Source: Lapidilactobacillus dextrinicus DSM 20335
GTDB taxonomy: Bacteria > Bacillota > Bacilli > Lactobacillales > Lactobacillaceae
Direction: 5' to 3'
Length of the DNA: 64,000 nucleotides
Assembly (NCBI RefSeq): GCF_001436095.1
Contig: NZ_AYYK01000004.1
Span: 248,001 to 312,000 of the forward strand
Shown in pieces: positions 32,289-42,783 of this stretch. The notes below the pieces were generated by a model. That model searched no databases, was not told the DNA's origin, and saw nothing but the letters and a program-made list of their open reading frames with translations. Position numbers and translations under genes: made by a program. Position 1 is the stretch's first letter; each line of letters opens with the position of its first letter.

Positions 32289-33203
32289 TTATTCAGCATC
32301 CACCTTTGTAGCACGAGGATGACGTTGATCAAAAATGTGATAAAGCAAAATTGACGTTGCTACACTAGCGTTTAAGCTTTGTACATGACCAATCATTGGA
32401 ATTGTTACCATCCCGTCAACTTTTTTAGCTACTAAAGTCGAAATACCTTTACCCTCATTACCAATAACTAAAGCAAGAGGGCCCGTACTATTCCAACCAC
32501 GATAGTCTTCACCGGACATGGCGGTTCCAAAAACCCAAACCCCGGCTTCTTTAAGTTGATCAATCGTATCAGCCAAATTAGTCACACGTGCAACATCAAC
32601 ATGTTCCAACGCACCAGCAGCAGTCTTAGCAACAACCCCAGTTACACCAACAGCTCGCCGTTTAGGAATGATAACACCATGAACTCCAACAGCATCGGCT
32701 GTTCTTAATATAGAACCCAAATTGTGGGGATCATTTAAATTATCTAAAATTAGTAATAATGGATCTTCATCGGCTGCTTTGGCTTTGGCTAAAATATCTG
32801 CAACTTCAACATATTGATAAGGCGAAAGCGTTAGTAGAACGCCTTGATGATTGGCTTCATCAGTTAAGTCATCAAGTTTAGCCTTAGGTACTTCTTGCAA
32901 AACTAAATGATGATCTCGCGCAAATTTTTGCACAGTATTAGCTAGATCACCACGTAATCCATTTTGTAGGAAAATTTTATTAACGGTTTTAACATCCCCA
33001 CCGGCAATAAACTCAAGTGCCGCATGCTTACCGTAAACAAATTCGCCATCATTTTCCACTGTGTTTTCAGAGTCTTTATTATGAAAGTCTTGCTTATGAG
33101 GTCGCGCACTTTTTTTATCATAACCGTCAGATTTTTTACGATTGTTAGATCGTTTATTTTGGCGGTCACGATTATTATCAGTAAACTTTTTATGAAATGC
33201 CAT
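32289..33203 (-). CDS. rlmB: 23S rRNA (guanosine-2'-O-)-methyltransferase RlmB (TrmH/SpoU family)
   Basis: About 304 aa. An N-terminal basic, Asn/Lys/Arg-rich tail of about 55 residues precedes the substrate-binding domain (EFVYGKHAALEFI) and the knotted SPOUT domain with LILDNLNDPHNLGSILRTAD, GNEGKGIS and the C-terminal SLNASVATSILLY. It 2'-O-methylates a guanosine of 23S rRNA. ATG at 33203 behind AAAGGAG, overlapping the mrnC end by 14 bases. Confidence 0.95.
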   Translation of the reverse strand: MAFHKKFTDNNRDRQNKRSNNRKKSDGYDKKSARPHKQDFHNKDSENTVENDGEFVYGKHAALEFIAGGDVKTVNKIFLQNGLRGDLANTVQKFARDHHLVLQEVPKAKLDDLTDEANHQGVLLTLSPYQYVEVADILAKAKAADEDPLLLILDNLNDPHNLGSILRTADAVGVHGVIIPKRRAVGVTGVVAKTAAGALEHVDVARVTNLADTIDQLKEAGVWVFGTAMSGEDYRGWNSTGPLALVIGNEGKGISTLVAKKVDGMVTIPMIGHVQSLNASVATSILLYHIFDQRHPRATKVDAE

Positions 33204-33600
33204 CTGTGTGCTCCTTTTCAATTTCTGCGATACACCATTGCGCCAATTCGCTAATTCGCTGCTCTTGTCCATCTAACTTAAGTGAACCAAAAACGGCTTC
33301 AAAACCAGTTGACATGCGATAAGTGATAACATCAGTATGCTTAGCTTTGGTGTAACTCTTAGCGTTTCGACCACGATGATAAAAAAGCAATTCACGTTCA
33401 GTTAAACGTTCTTCGTCTTGCAACTTTTGAATGAGCTTTGCTTGAGATTTTGCGGAGACAAATGCCACAGCTTGTTTCTGCAATTGATTAGGACGCGTAA
33501 CGCCCTTGGCTAATAAATGCTCGCGAACAAAAACTTCATAAACACCATCGCCTAAATAAGCAAGGGCAATCCCGTTTAGTTGATCAGCCAATGAACTCAT
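33190..33600 (-). CDS. mrnC: Mini-ribonuclease III
   Basis: About 136 aa. An RNase III catalytic domain without the dsRNA-binding domain, which matures 23S rRNA ends. The active-site block is LAYLGDGVYEVFVREHLL with the acidic metal ligand, and ELLFYHRGRNAKS follows. ATG at 33600 overlaps the cysS stop (ATGA) and is preceded by GAGGTG, favouring it over an upstream GTG. Confidence 0.95.
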   Translation of the reverse strand: MSSLADQLNGIALAYLGDGVYEVFVREHLLAKGVTRPNQLQKQAVAFVSAKSQAKLIQKLQDEERLTERELLFYHRGRNAKSYTKAKHTDVITYRMSTGFEAVFGSLKLDGQEQRISELAQWCIAEIEKEHTDGIS

Positions 33601-35003
33601 TTTAAACGCCACCTCGTTCCTTGTGGTGTATCTTCTAAAACAACGCCACGTTGGGCTAACTCATCGCGAATAGCATCACTCGTTGCATAATCCTTGTTAG
33701 CTCGTGCGGCATCGCGTTGCACGATTAAATCAGCCACATCACTATCCAGACTTTCAGTAACGGTTAAATCTACACCAAAAATTAATAAAAATGCTTCTAA
33801 TTGCTGAACTAAGTCAATCAAACTATCTAAATGAACTGCTTCTGCAACAGCATATTGATTCATCTCACCAACAAATTCATGAACAACGGCTAAGCCATTT
33901 TGCACGTTGAAATCGTCATCCATTGCTGTGATAAACTTCTTCCGATAATCAGCCACCAATGCTGTTATCTTAGCATCAGAACCAGCCTGACTATCTTTAC
34001 GACGGTACAATAAATTGGCACGCGCAATTTTGAAACGTTGCACTTCATTTTGTGCTTCTTCAATAGCTGCTTCGGTGTAACGAATTGGTCGGCGATAATG
34101 TGTTGCTGACATAAAGAAGCGTAAGGCTTGATGATCAAACTTCTGTAATGCCTCGTGAGCGGTAATAAAATTACCCAATGACTTACTCATTTTCTCGTCG
34201 TCATTACCAATCGTGACAAAACCATTATGCAACCAATAATTGACGAATTTTTTACCTGTATGAGCTTCGCTTTGTGCAATTTCATTTTCATGATGTGGAA
34301 ACGCTAAATCTTCACCACCACCGTGAATATCAATCGTTTCACCTAAATATTTACCGGACATGACTGAACATTCAATATGCCAACCCGGCGATCCAGCACC
34401 CCATGGCGAATCCCAGGCAACTTCGTCGGCTTTTTGACCCTTCCAAAGTGCAAAATCAATGGGATCTTCTTTGCGTGCAGTCTCTTCATCAGCAGTTCGT
34501 TCACTAGCACCAACTTCTAAACGATCTAAAGATTGATGTGATAATTCGCCATAATCTTTAAAACGACGCGCACGGAAATAAACATCGCCTTCTGATTCAT
34601 AGGCATAACCCTTAGCGATTAAGTCCTCAATAAAGCTAATAATATCAGGAATATTATCTGTTGCGCGAGGATGGAAAGTCGCCGGTTTAATATTTAAGGC
34701 CGCCGTATCCTCATCAAAGTAAGCAATATATTTAGCAGCGACAGCAGCAACACTAATATTTTCACTGGCAGAAGTCCGGGTTAATTTATCACCAATATCA
34801 GTAAAATTAGAAATGTAATCAACTCGATAACCGCAAAATTCTAAATATCTTCTGATGGTATCAAAGGCAACGGCACTACGCGCATTACCAATATGAATAT
34901 AATTATAAACAGTCGGACCACAGACGTACATTTTAACCACATCTGGCTCAATTGTTTTAAACGGCTCCATTTGTCGCGTCATGGTGTTGTAGACTTGTAA
35001 CAA
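33597..35003 (-). CDS. cysS: cysteine--tRNA ligase
   Basis: A 468-aa class I synthetase. The zinc ligand region starts MYVCGPTVYNYIHIGNARS (HIGH-like HIGN), WHIECS and HGGGEDLAFPHHENE supply the other Zn ligands, and KMSKSLGN is the ATP loop. TTG start at 35003 behind GGAGG with eight bases of spacing. No T-box precedes it. Coupled to mrnC. Confidence 0.97.
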   Translation of the reverse strand: MLQVYNTMTRQMEPFKTIEPDVVKMYVCGPTVYNYIHIGNARSAVAFDTIRRYLEFCGYRVDYISNFTDIGDKLTRTSASENISVAAVAAKYIAYFDEDTAALNIKPATFHPRATDNIPDIISFIEDLIAKGYAYESEGDVYFRARRFKDYGELSHQSLDRLEVGASERTADEETARKEDPIDFALWKGQKADEVAWDSPWGAGSPGWHIECSVMSGKYLGETIDIHGGGEDLAFPHHENEIAQSEAHTGKKFVNYWLHNGFVTIGNDDEKMSKSLGNFITAHEALQKFDHQALRFFMSATHYRRPIRYTEAAIEEAQNEVQRFKIARANLLYRRKDSQAGSDAKITALVADYRKKFITAMDDDFNVQNGLAVVHEFVGEMNQYAVAEAVHLDSLIDLVQQLEAFLLIFGVDLTVTESLDSDVADLIVQRDAARANKDYATSDAIRDELAQRGVVLEDTPQGTRWRLK

Positions 35004-35090
35004 CTAGGACCCCTCCTATATTTATAATGTCATCTTAATAAAGCTAAACAACACAAATTAATATTCGTCCGCTAGCACATGATAACAAAA

Positions 35091-35124
35091 AGCTCAAGAA
35101 CTAGCTAAACGCTATTCTTGAGCT
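35091..35124 (-). terminator. gltX terminator
   Basis: A 10-bp stem AGCTCAAGAA/TTCTTGAGCT with an inner TAGC/GCTA pair (35091-35124), followed by TTTTTG on the minus strand. Confidence 0.85.
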
Positions 35125-35137
35125 ATTGTAACATAGA

Positions 35138-36628
35138 TTAAGCTTTCATTTGTGCTAATGTTTCATCAATATGATGCAAGGCTTTTTCGCGGCCTAATAA
35201 TTCAACAGATTCACCTAATTGTGGACCGTGCATTGAGCGCGTTGTTGCAATTCGAATTGGCATATAAAGCTTGCGACCTTTAACGCCAGTTTCTTGACGA
35301 ACCTCTTGAACAACTTTCATGATTTGAACAGCTGTAAATTGAGAGATATTGCTAATGCCTGCGCGGAATGTATTTAAAACCGCCAAAGCATCATCATCTG
35401 CTAATTCTTGCATCGCTGCTTCCTCAAGTTGTTCTGGCTGATTGAAGAAAATATCAGATAGTTCAACGATTTGAGCAGCATAACTCATTTGATCTTTGTA
35501 TAGTGCTACTAACTGACGAGCCCATTCAATCTCATTAGGTGTTGGATCTGCAGGAATACGACCAGCCTTAATTAATTCATACAAACTCAAATCAGCAATC
35601 ACACTGCTATCCGTCTTCTTGACGTATTGGTTATTAACCCATTCCAACTTCTTACCGTCAAATGAAGCAGGTGATTTACTCAAACGTTTAGGATCGAACG
35701 CTTTGATTAATTCTTTACGAGTAAAGATTTCGTTAGTGCCAACTGGTGACCAACCTAACAACGCAATAAAGTTAAACATTGCATCTGGTAAATAACCTAA
35801 TTCCCGATATTGTTCGATGAATTGTAAGACGCTCTCATCACGTTTACTTAACTTCTTACCTGTTTCAGTATTGATAATTAAGGTCATGTGACCAAATGTT
35901 GGTGGTGTCCAACCAAAAGCTTCATAAATCATCAATTGTTTAGGCGTGTTGGCAATATGATCATCACCACGTAAAACATGACTGATCTTCATCATATGAT
36001 CGTCAACCACAACGGCGAAGTTGTAAGTTGGCATACCATCACGTTTTTGAATGACAAAGTCGCCCCCGACACTTTCTGAATCAAAGCTAATTGGTCCCTT
36101 AACTAAATCATCAAACTTATAAGTGTGGTTTTCTGGCACATGAAAACGAATAACTGGTTGCAAACCTTTAGCTTTAGCTTCAGCAATTTTAGCCTGCTTT
36201 TCTTCTTCAGTTAAACCAGCATATTCGTATACATAATGAGGCATTTCACTGTTAGCACGTTGTTTTTCACGTTCTGCTTCCAATTCCTCTTCTGTCTTGT
36301 AAGATTCATAAGCCAAGCCGCGATCAACTAATTGTTGAATCAACGGTAGATAAATAGACATGCGTTCAGATTGACGATAAGGACCATAATCGCCGCCAAC
36401 ATCTGGGCCTTCATCCCAATCCATGCCGAGCCAGTCTAAGTTCTCCAACTGACTCTGCTCGCCGCCTTCCATATTCCGCTTCGTATCAGTATCCTCAATT
36501 CGGATAATGAACTTGCCTTTCATATGACGTGCGAATAAATAATTGAACAATGCTGTTCGTGCATTGCCAATATGCAGATGTCCTGTTGGACTTGGTGCAT
36601 AACGAACCCGAATCTCTTCATTTGCCAT
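35138..36628 (-). CDS. gltX: glutamate--tRNA ligase
   Basis: A class I glutamyl-tRNA synthetase of about 496 aa. [22 protein letters not shown] carries the HIGH motif and KLSKRDES the KMSKS loop. It is presumably the non-discriminating type that also charges tRNAGln in this lineage (inference; GatCAB is not in the window). ATG at 36628 is preceded by AAAGGGAG; an in-frame TTG upstream lies in the leader. Confidence 0.97.
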   Translation of the reverse strand: MANEEIRVRYAPSPTGHLHIGNARTALFNYLFARHMKGKFIIRIEDTDTKRNMEGGEQSQLENLDWLGMDWDEGPDVGGDYGPYRQSERMSIYLPLIQQLVDRGLAYESYKTEEELEAEREKQRANSEMPHYVYEYAGLTEEEKQAKIAEAKAKGLQPVIRFHVPENHTYKFDDLVKGPISFDSESVGGDFVIQKRDGMPTYNFAVVVDDHMMKISHVLRGDDHIANTPKQLMIYEAFGWTPPTFGHMTLIINTETGKKLSKRDESVLQFIEQYRELGYLPDAMFNFIALLGWSPVGTNEIFTRKELIKAFDPKRLSKSPASFDGKKLEWVNNQYVKKTDSSVIADLSLYELIKAGRIPADPTPNEIEWARQLVALYKDQMSYAAQIVELSDIFFNQPEQLEEAAMQELADDDALAVLNTFRAGISNISQFTAVQIMKVVQEVRQETGVKGRKLYMPIRIATTRSMHGPQLGESVELLGREKALHHIDETLAQMKA

Positions 36629-36739
36629 GATCGAAAAAACTCCCTTTATCAATAAAAAATATCAAGTTTAAGTTTACCGATTTTGTCATCATAAAACAAG
36701 TAAACACAACATAAAACCAATTATTCAATTAAGATCGGC

Positions 36740-37894
36740 TTATTTTTGTGATTTACTCTCTTCTTTTTTGACTTTATCTTCATTAGTAATGCCCTTTTGT
36801 GCATGTTGTGGTCGAGCAAAAATCATCCGACCAGCCGCCGTTTGTAAAGCACTAGTAATAACAACAGTCAGTCGTTTATTAAGATAGTACTGGCCATCTT
36901 CAACAACAACCATCGTGCCATCTTCCAGATAAGCCACCCCTTGCTGACGTTCGGTACCAGACTTCACAACGGTCACATCCATTGTTTCACCAGGTAATAC
37001 AGCTGGTTTTAACGTATTAGCTAACTGATTAATATTTAAAACCGGCACATTTTGGAATTCTGAAACTTTGCTTAAGTTAAAATCGTTAGTTACCACAATA
37101 CCATCAATAATTTTGGCTAACTTCAATAACTTACTATCAACTTCTGTTAAATCGTCAAAATCACCATCATAGTTTTCAATTTTGATCTCCGGATCGCTTT
37201 TCATGTCGTTTAGAATGTCTAACCCACGGCGACCACGAGCCCGTTTCAGACTATCAGACGAATCAGAAATCAATTGCAATTCATGAACAACAAAAACTGG
37301 TACCAGCAAGACGCCTTCAATAAAGCCAGTTTTAACAATGTCATGAATTCGGCCATCAATAATGACACTAGTATCTAAAATTTTATATTTATGAAAGTTA
37401 TCATCTGGTTTCCGATCATAAATTAAATTCTCAACATCATTACTGCGTCGTGTTTTAAATAACTTCCGCCAATCATCTGTTTGGGTAATCCCAATTCTAA
37501 AACCAAGATAACCTAACACAATCATTAAAACAACTGGCAAAATGGTACTAATGACAAAAACATTAATTCGGTAAAGTGGAATCGCAATCACATTAGCTAA
37601 AATTAAGCCAACAAGTAGAAACAATGAACCAAACAAGAGCTTAGTGGGACTAATATTCAATAACGTCTTTTCAGCTTTGCGTAACACACTCAAAATGGGG
37701 TCAAGAAAAACGAATGATAGCAGGTAAAAAATAAGCGCCCCCAGTAAAGCATTAGTTACGGGAAAATTCAACCAAGTCACATTAGCAAGCCGTAAGATAA
37801 ACCAGAGTGTCGGTAACACTGAGTACCCAATAGCTAACCCGGTAATCACGAAAATAATGCGCCCAATCGATTTTCTACTTAATTTTCTCTTCAT
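36740..37894 (-). CDS. PIN/TRAM domain membrane protein (YacL-like)
   Basis: About 384 aa. Four membrane segments occupy the first 140 residues. A PIN nuclease-like domain starts at KILDTSVIIDGRIHDI and keeps the acidic residues (D in LDTS; VVTNDFNLS), and a C-terminal TRAM domain follows (GETMDVTVVKSGTERQQGVAYLEDGTMVVVE). The biological substrate is not known. It sits between radA and gltX as in bacilli, with disA and ispDF missing here. ATG at 37894 is eight bases after GGAGG. Confidence 0.9.
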   Translation of the reverse strand: MKRKLSRKSIGRIIFVITGLAIGYSVLPTLWFILRLANVTWLNFPVTNALLGALIFYLLSFVFLDPILSVLRKAEKTLLNISPTKLLFGSLFLLVGLILANVIAIPLYRINVFVISTILPVVLMIVLGYLGFRIGITQTDDWRKLFKTRRSNDVENLIYDRKPDDNFHKYKILDTSVIIDGRIHDIVKTGFIEGVLLVPVFVVHELQLISDSSDSLKRARGRRGLDILNDMKSDPEIKIENYDGDFDDLTEVDSKLLKLAKIIDGIVVTNDFNLSKVSEFQNVPVLNINQLANTLKPAVLPGETMDVTVVKSGTERQQGVAYLEDGTMVVVEDGQYYLNKRLTVVITSALQTAAGRMIFARPQHAQKGITNEDKVKKEESKSQK

Positions 37895-37950
37895 TAATTT
37901 CACCTCCCTTCAAATTCAAGTGTTTCTTAGTTTAATAACTGTCAGCAGCT

Positions 37951-39339
37951 TTAACTAAGCTTTTTGGCACCTTTAAAAACTTTTTGAATCGCTTCTCCAA
38001 TAGTTGTTAAGCCAATTACTGTTAAACCTTGAGGAATTTTGACACCGGACAGATTGTTTTTAGGGATAAACGCACGTCTAAAACCTAACTTTGCTGCTTC
38101 GCTTAAGCGTTGATCAATTCGATTAACCCGACGAATTTCGCCAGTCAAACCAATTTCACCGATAAAACAATCATCTGGTGCAATTTCTTTATCCTTATAA
38201 CTAGAAGCAATGGCTAATGCTGTTGCCAGATCAATGGCAGGTTCGTTTAACTTAACGCCACCAGTTGCCTTTAGATAAGCATCTTGGTTTTGTAGCATTA
38301 AATTAGCACGCTTCTCCAAAACTGCCATGATCAAAGCCACTTTATTATGATCAATTCCCGTAGAAGTTCGCTTGGCATTACCAAACATACTTGGTGCTAA
38401 TAATGCCTGAATTTCGACTAAAATAGGTCGAGTCCCCTCCATAGAAACCACCACTGCAGAACCTGTGGCACCAGCTAATCGTTCTTCTAAGAAAATCTCA
38501 GAAGGATTGGCCACTTCTTGTAAGCCATCGGTGCGCATTTCAAAAATACCAATTTCATTTGTTGAACCAAAGCGATTCTTAACTGAACGTAAAATACGGT
38601 AACTGTGATGTGTATCGCCTTCGAAATATAAAACAGTATCCACCATATGTTCCAAAACTTTAGGACCAGCGATTGCGCCATCCTTAGTCACATGTCCAAC
38701 TACAAAAATTGTTCGTTGTTCATTTTTGGCAATTTTCATTAACTCGGCTGTGATTTCACGAATCTGTGAAACACTACCCACAACTGAGCTTAATTCTGGT
38801 TCGTTCATTGTTTGAACTGAATCAATGATAATGTACTTAGGATCAAGTTCAGCAATTGTTTCCCGAATAGTTGCCATATTTGTTTCTGGATATAAGTATA
38901 GTTTATCACCTTTAACATTTAGGCGCGATGCTCGCAATTTAATCTGCGAAGCGCTTTCTTCACCAGAGATGTACAATACTTTTTCGCCAGTTTTTTGCAA
39001 CTGCCCCGAAACCTGTAATAACAGTGTCGATTTACCAATCCCCGGATCGCCACCGATTAAAATCAATGATCCCGGAACAATCCCACCGCCTAAAACGCGA
39101 TTTAATTCTTCTAAATCGGTTTTGACACGCGGTTCTGGCTGCATGTTCACTTCATTTAACAATTGTGGCGCATGGCTGTTGCCATCTTGACGGCGACTAG
39201 GTGTGGCCTTGGTATTGACTGGTGCCACCACTTCTTCAACCATTTGATTCCAAGCACCGCAATTCGGGCAACGACCAAAGTTAGTTGGTGAAGTGTAGCC
39301 ACAATTTTGACAAACGTATTGTGTTTTTGCTTTAGCCAA
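37951..39339 (-). CDS. radA: DNA repair protein RadA
   Basis: A 462-aa RecA-like helicase for branch migration in recombination and transformation. It has a C4 zinc finger (C10, C13, C24, C27), Walker [11 protein letters not shown] at about 96-105, the RadA-specific KNRFG motif and a Lon-like C-terminal domain. TTG start behind AAAGGAG. It is 41 bases after dut. Confidence 0.97.
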   Translation of the reverse strand: MAKAKTQYVCQNCGYTSPTNFGRCPNCGAWNQMVEEVVAPVNTKATPSRRQDGNSHAPQLLNEVNMQPEPRVKTDLEELNRVLGGGIVPGSLILIGGDPGIGKSTLLLQVSGQLQKTGEKVLYISGEESASQIKLRASRLNVKGDKLYLYPETNMATIRETIAELDPKYIIIDSVQTMNEPELSSVVGSVSQIREITAELMKIAKNEQRTIFVVGHVTKDGAIAGPKVLEHMVDTVLYFEGDTHHSYRILRSVKNRFGSTNEIGIFEMRTDGLQEVANPSEIFLEERLAGATGSAVVVSMEGTRPILVEIQALLAPSMFGNAKRTSTGIDHNKVALIMAVLEKRANLMLQNQDAYLKATGGVKLNEPAIDLATALAIASSYKDKEIAPDDCFIGEIGLTGEIRRVNRIDQRLSEAAKLGFRRAFIPKNNLSGVKIPQGLTVIGLTTIGEAIQKVFKGAKKLS

Positions 39340-39380
39340 AGAAATCTCCTTTCTCTAAATCGATTATAAAGGTGTGATCC

Positions 39381-39917
39381 TTACTTACCAGATGAACCAA
39401 AACCACCAACACGTTGTGAAGTTACTGGTACTTCGTTATCTGCAGTCAAATATTTCATAAAGATACCTTGACCTATACGCTCTCCTTTTTTTATGAGCAG
39501 GTCTTTAGGTCCTAGATTCACCAATTGGAAGAAAATCTCACCTTCATTGGCTTCATTGTTATAATAATCCGCATCAACCACGCCAACACCATTAGGTAAT
39601 ACTAAGAATCGTTTAAGTGGATTACTTGAACGGTTGACCAACATTAAAACTTCATCATCAGCCATTTTAGCCTTAATTCCTGTTGGGACTAATAATGGCC
39701 GAATTGTTGATTCTACCTTTATGAAATCTTTATTCGTTAACTCATGATCGTTGTTAATCCTACGAAAGAGCTTAACGAAATGTAACTTCCAAATTGATGG
39801 TAAAACAAAATCCTCTGCCGCAAAAAAATCATAACCTGCTGCATTTTTGGTTTGTCTTTGTGGCAAACTCAATTTCTGATCAGCATACTTTGAAACAACT
39901 TCAAAACCCCTTAACAC
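39381..39917 (-). CDS. dut: dUTP diphosphatase
   Basis: A 178-aa trimeric dUTPase that keeps uracil out of DNA and supplies dUMP. Motifs: NAAGYDFFA (motif 1), NRSSNP (motif 2), GVGVVDADYYNNEANEGEI (motif 3) and the C-terminal RVGGFGSSGK arm (motif 5). It has the lactobacillar/phage-like insertion between motifs 1 and 2. A GTG start is used. Likely co-transcribed with radA. Confidence 0.93.
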   Translation of the reverse strand: MLRGFEVVSKYADQKLSLPQRQTKNAAGYDFFAAEDFVLPSIWKLHFVKLFRRINNDHELTNKDFIKVESTIRPLLVPTGIKAKMADDEVLMLVNRSSNPLKRFLVLPNGVGVVDADYYNNEANEGEIFFQLVNLGPKDLLIKKGERIGQGIFMKYLTADNEVPVTSQRVGGFGSSGK

Positions 39918-40105
39918 GCTTTATCCAACCTCTCTTTCTATTACAATTAATCATACCTTATTTCCCTGTTTAAATACGACATTTTTAGTGAATTTATCAT
40001 AAATTCAATTAAAGTTTAATCTGTCCTTAATTTTGCTAGTAACGACATATCACGTTAATTTTGAATCGATCAATTAGTTGGAATTATTTAGTCAATCAAT
40101 GGTCG

Positions 40106-40133
40106 TTGACTAATTTTTACGGTAGAATATAAG
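40106..40133 (+). promoter_or_regulatory. promoter of the GNAT-rpiA operon
   Basis: TTGACT (40106-40111), 16-bp spacer, TATAAG (40128-40133), 30-45 bases before the first gene. The rest of the 250-bp divergent gap to dut is AT-rich without a clear feature. Confidence 0.65.
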
Positions 40134-40178
40134 CATTGAGATTTTATATCAAAACAACGAGATGAAAGGATGAAAAAA

Positions 40179-40478
40179 ATGGAATTCCAATATGAACCTG
40201 GCAGATTTTTCAAATTAGATGATCAGCAAAAGCTGGTTGCCGAAGTGACATTTCAAACAGCAACAGATAAACCCATTTACATTTTAGATCACACTTTTGT
40301 TGATCCATCTCTACGCGGCCAAGGCGTCGCCGGTCAATTAGTTAAAGCTGTGGTTAATAAAGCTCGAGCTGACCACAAACAAATTTTACCGCTTTGCTCG
40401 TATGCTCATAAAGCTTTTGAAACTAAACCTGAGTATGCTGATGTTTATTATCACAATCCTGAAGGAGAAAAATATTAA
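40179..40478 (+). CDS. GNAT-like N-acetyltransferase, YidJ/NATD1 type
   Basis: A short acetyltransferase-fold protein of about 99 aa. It carries the acetyl-CoA loop [18 protein letters not shown] and the family ending [17 protein letters not shown]. The substrate is unknown. AAAGGA at 40165-40170 is eight bases from the ATG at 40179, which I prefer to the ATG at 40170. Its stop overlaps the rpiA start (TAATG). Confidence 0.88.
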   Translation: MEFQYEPGRFFKLDDQQKLVAEVTFQTATDKPIYILDHTFVDPSLRGQGVAGQLVKAVVNKARADHKQILPLCSYAHKAFETKPEYADVYYHNPEGEKY

Positions 40479-41164
40479 TGGATATTAACCAATTAAAGAA
40501 AGCCGCTGCAGATGAAGCAGCTAAATTCGTTGAGGATGGGATGATGCTTGGTCTTGGTACTGGCTCCACTGTTTTTTACTTAGTTGAAGCTGTTGCTAAA
40601 CGCGTCCGTGAAGAAAACTTACACATTACGACCGTCTCTACATCTTCAAGAACTGCTAAACAAGCCAGTGATTTAGGTATTAAAGTCATTGATATCAATG
40701 ACGCACCACCTCTAGACCTTACCATCGATGGCGCCGATGAAATTGATGAGCACTTCCAAGGTATTAAAGGCGGTGGCGCTGCCCATTTATTAGAAAAAAT
40801 TGTGGCCATCAATTCAAAACGTAATATTTGGATCGTTGACCAAAGTAAAATGGTTAAAACTTTAGGCGCCTTCCCATTACCACTGGAAGTAATTCCCTTT
40901 GGCTCTGAGAAAGTCTATCAACGCCTCACTGCTGAAAATCTTCATCCTGAATTTCGCCTAACAGAAGATGGTCAACGCGTGCGCACACATAATAAGAATT
41001 TTGTTATTGACTTACATGTTGGCACAATTGAACATCCCCACATTCTTGCCGATTGGCTTGATCATCAAACAGGTATCGTGGAGCATGGCTTGTTCTTAGA
41101 TCTTGTTAATCAAGTTGTGATCGGTAAAGAAAGCGGCGTTGAAATTATCAACGCGCCTCGGTAA
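40478..41164 (+). CDS. rpiA: ribose-5-phosphate isomerase A
   Basis: A 228-aa RpiA interconverting ribose-5-P and ribulose-5-P. The phosphate loop is GLGTGSTV, the catalytic motif DGADEID, and KGGGAALLEKI-like [11 protein letters not shown] follows. Translationally coupled to the GNAT gene. No clear terminator follows; only a weak AATTGC/GCAATT hairpin near 41166-41200 is visible. Confidence 0.97.
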   Translation: MDINQLKKAAADEAAKFVEDGMMLGLGTGSTVFYLVEAVAKRVREENLHITTVSTSSRTAKQASDLGIKVIDINDAPPLDLTIDGADEIDEHFQGIKGGGAAHLLEKIVAINSKRNIWIVDQSKMVKTLGAFPLPLEVIPFGSEKVYQRLTAENLHPEFRLTEDGQRVRTHNKNFVIDLHVGTIEHPHILADWLDHQTGIVEHGLFLDLVNQVVIGKESGVEIINAPR

Positions 41165-41313
41165 TTGCTAATAGCTGCTGCTAAAATGGCAATTTTAGAT
41201 GATTAAATGAGAATTTAGTTCTCAACTTACTAACTTTATTAAAAAATAATTAGACTAATTCTCACAAAAGCGTTAGGATATTATTTGTAACGATTAGAAT
41301 TTGGAGGTACACC

Positions 41314-42660
41314 ATGAGTAAAGAAATTACTAATGCAAACATTGAAAAGTTTGCGCAAGATTTTGCTGAATCAGCTAAATCAAATGCTATCGCTAATACT
41401 GTTGCCCATAACGGTATCGATGCTTCAAGTCGTAATCTTGGCGCTGATATCGCCATGACCCCGAACTTCTCAGTTGAAATTCAAACTGGCGACGTTGCCA
41501 ACCAGAAACAATCTGGCCGTTGCTGGATGTTTGCCGCATTAAATACAATGCGCCATCCCCTTCAGGATAAGTTTGAACTTAAGGGTTTTGAACTATCACA
41601 AAATTATACTAATTTCTGGGATAAATTTGAAAAATCAAACTTTTTCTTAGAAAACGTAATTGAAACGGCTAATTTACCGTTAGGCGACCGTAAAGTTGAT
41701 TTCTTAATGGCAACACCACAACAAGATGGTGGCCAATGGGATATGTTGTGCGCCTTAATTGAAAAATATGGCTTAGTGCCAAAGTCAGTTATGCCAGAAA
41801 CTTATAATAGTTCACGTTCTTCTGAATTAAACGCAACTTTAAATACTAAGCTTCGTCAAGATGCAGTTGAATTACGGCAATTAGTTGCTGATGACAAGTC
41901 AGCTGATGAAATCGCAACTGCTAAAGAAGCAATGTTAGATGACGTTTACCGTATTTTAGTCTTTACTTTAGGTGAGCCACCAGTTAAATTTGATTGGGAA
42001 TATACTGATAACAATCATCAATACCACATTGAAAGAGATTTAACACCAAAATCATTCTACGACAAATATGTCGGCATGGATTTGGAAAACTATCTTTCAA
42101 TGATTAACTCTCCTACTGATGATAAGCCATATAACCATGTTTATACCGTTGACTTATTAGGCAACGTGGTTGGCGGTCGCCAAGTTCGCCACATGAACTT
42201 GAAAATTGATGATTTTAAAGCTTTAGCTGTTAAACAATTACAAGCTGGTGAAACAGTTTGGTTTGGTTCTGATGTTGGTAAGTCTTCTGATCGTAAAGAG
42301 GGCATCATGGCCACCGACGTCTACCAAAAAGATGACCTTCTAGGCGTTGATTTATCCTTAACTAAGGCTCAACGTTTAGACTACGGCGAAAGTTTAATGA
42401 CACACGCCATGGTCCTAACCGGTGTAGATTTAGTTGATGGCAAACCAACCAAGTGGAAAGTAGAAAATTCATGGGGCGAAAAAGCAGGTAACTTTAAAGG
42501 TTACTTCATCATGAGTGACGCTTGGTTTGACGAATATGTTTATCAAGTTGTAATTAATAAGAAGTTTCTTTCTGAAGAACAGCTTCAAGTTATCGCAGCT
42601 GAAAAAGACAAGCCAACTGTCTTAAAACCATGGGATCCAATGGGTGCCTTAGCACTTTAA
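41314..42660 (+). CDS. pepC: aminopeptidase C (bleomycin hydrolase family)
   Basis: A 448-aa papain-fold cysteine peptidase, a cytoplasmic hexamer that trims peptides imported for amino-acid supply. The catalytic triad is C70 (QSGRCWMFAALN), H364 (THAMVLTG) and N385 (VENSWGEK). Q64, two turns before C70, is the likely oxyanion residue. GGAGG before ATG. Followed by a plus-strand terminator. Confidence 0.97.
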   Translation: MSKEITNANIEKFAQDFAESAKSNAIANTVAHNGIDASSRNLGADIAMTPNFSVEIQTGDVANQKQSGRCWMFAALNTMRHPLQDKFELKGFELSQNYTNFWDKFEKSNFFLENVIETANLPLGDRKVDFLMATPQQDGGQWDMLCALIEKYGLVPKSVMPETYNSSRSSELNATLNTKLRQDAVELRQLVADDKSADEIATAKEAMLDDVYRILVFTLGEPPVKFDWEYTDNNHQYHIERDLTPKSFYDKYVGMDLENYLSMINSPTDDKPYNHVYTVDLLGNVVGGRQVRHMNLKIDDFKALAVKQLQAGETVWFGSDVGKSSDRKEGIMATDVYQKDDLLGVDLSLTKAQRLDYGESLMTHAMVLTGVDLVDGKPTKWKVENSWGEKAGNFKGYFIMSDAWFDEYVYQVVINKKFLSEEQLQVIAAEKDKPTVLKPWDPMGALAL

Positions 42661-42676
42661 TTTAATCACGCATTCT

Positions 42677-42718
42677 AAATCCGTCCACAACACTTCGTTG
42701 CTGTGAACGGATTTTTTT
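42677..42718 (+). terminator. pepC terminator
   Basis: AAATCCGT-c-CACA pairs with TGTG-a-ACGGATTT, followed by a T run. Confidence 0.85.
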
Positions 42719-42753
42719 AGTTACTGATAAACTTTTAAAATTAGGTATAAAAA

Positions 42754-42773
42754 AACCTGCATTTCTGCAGGTT
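42754..42773 (-). terminator. gpmA terminator
   Basis: AACCTGC/GCAGGTT stem (42754-42760 with 42767-42773) followed by seven T on the minus strand. Confidence 0.85.
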
Positions 42774-42783
42774 AAGTGATTAA

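Noticed and set aside
35004-35090. T-box leader before cysS (also looked for before gltX and proS)
   Set aside because: No AGGGTGGNACC-like T-box core or specifier stem could be found; the leaders are too short.
41165-41313. Terminator and promoter between rpiA and pepC
   Set aside because: Only weak AT-rich hairpins and no promoter pair with acceptable spacing were found; left unannotated.
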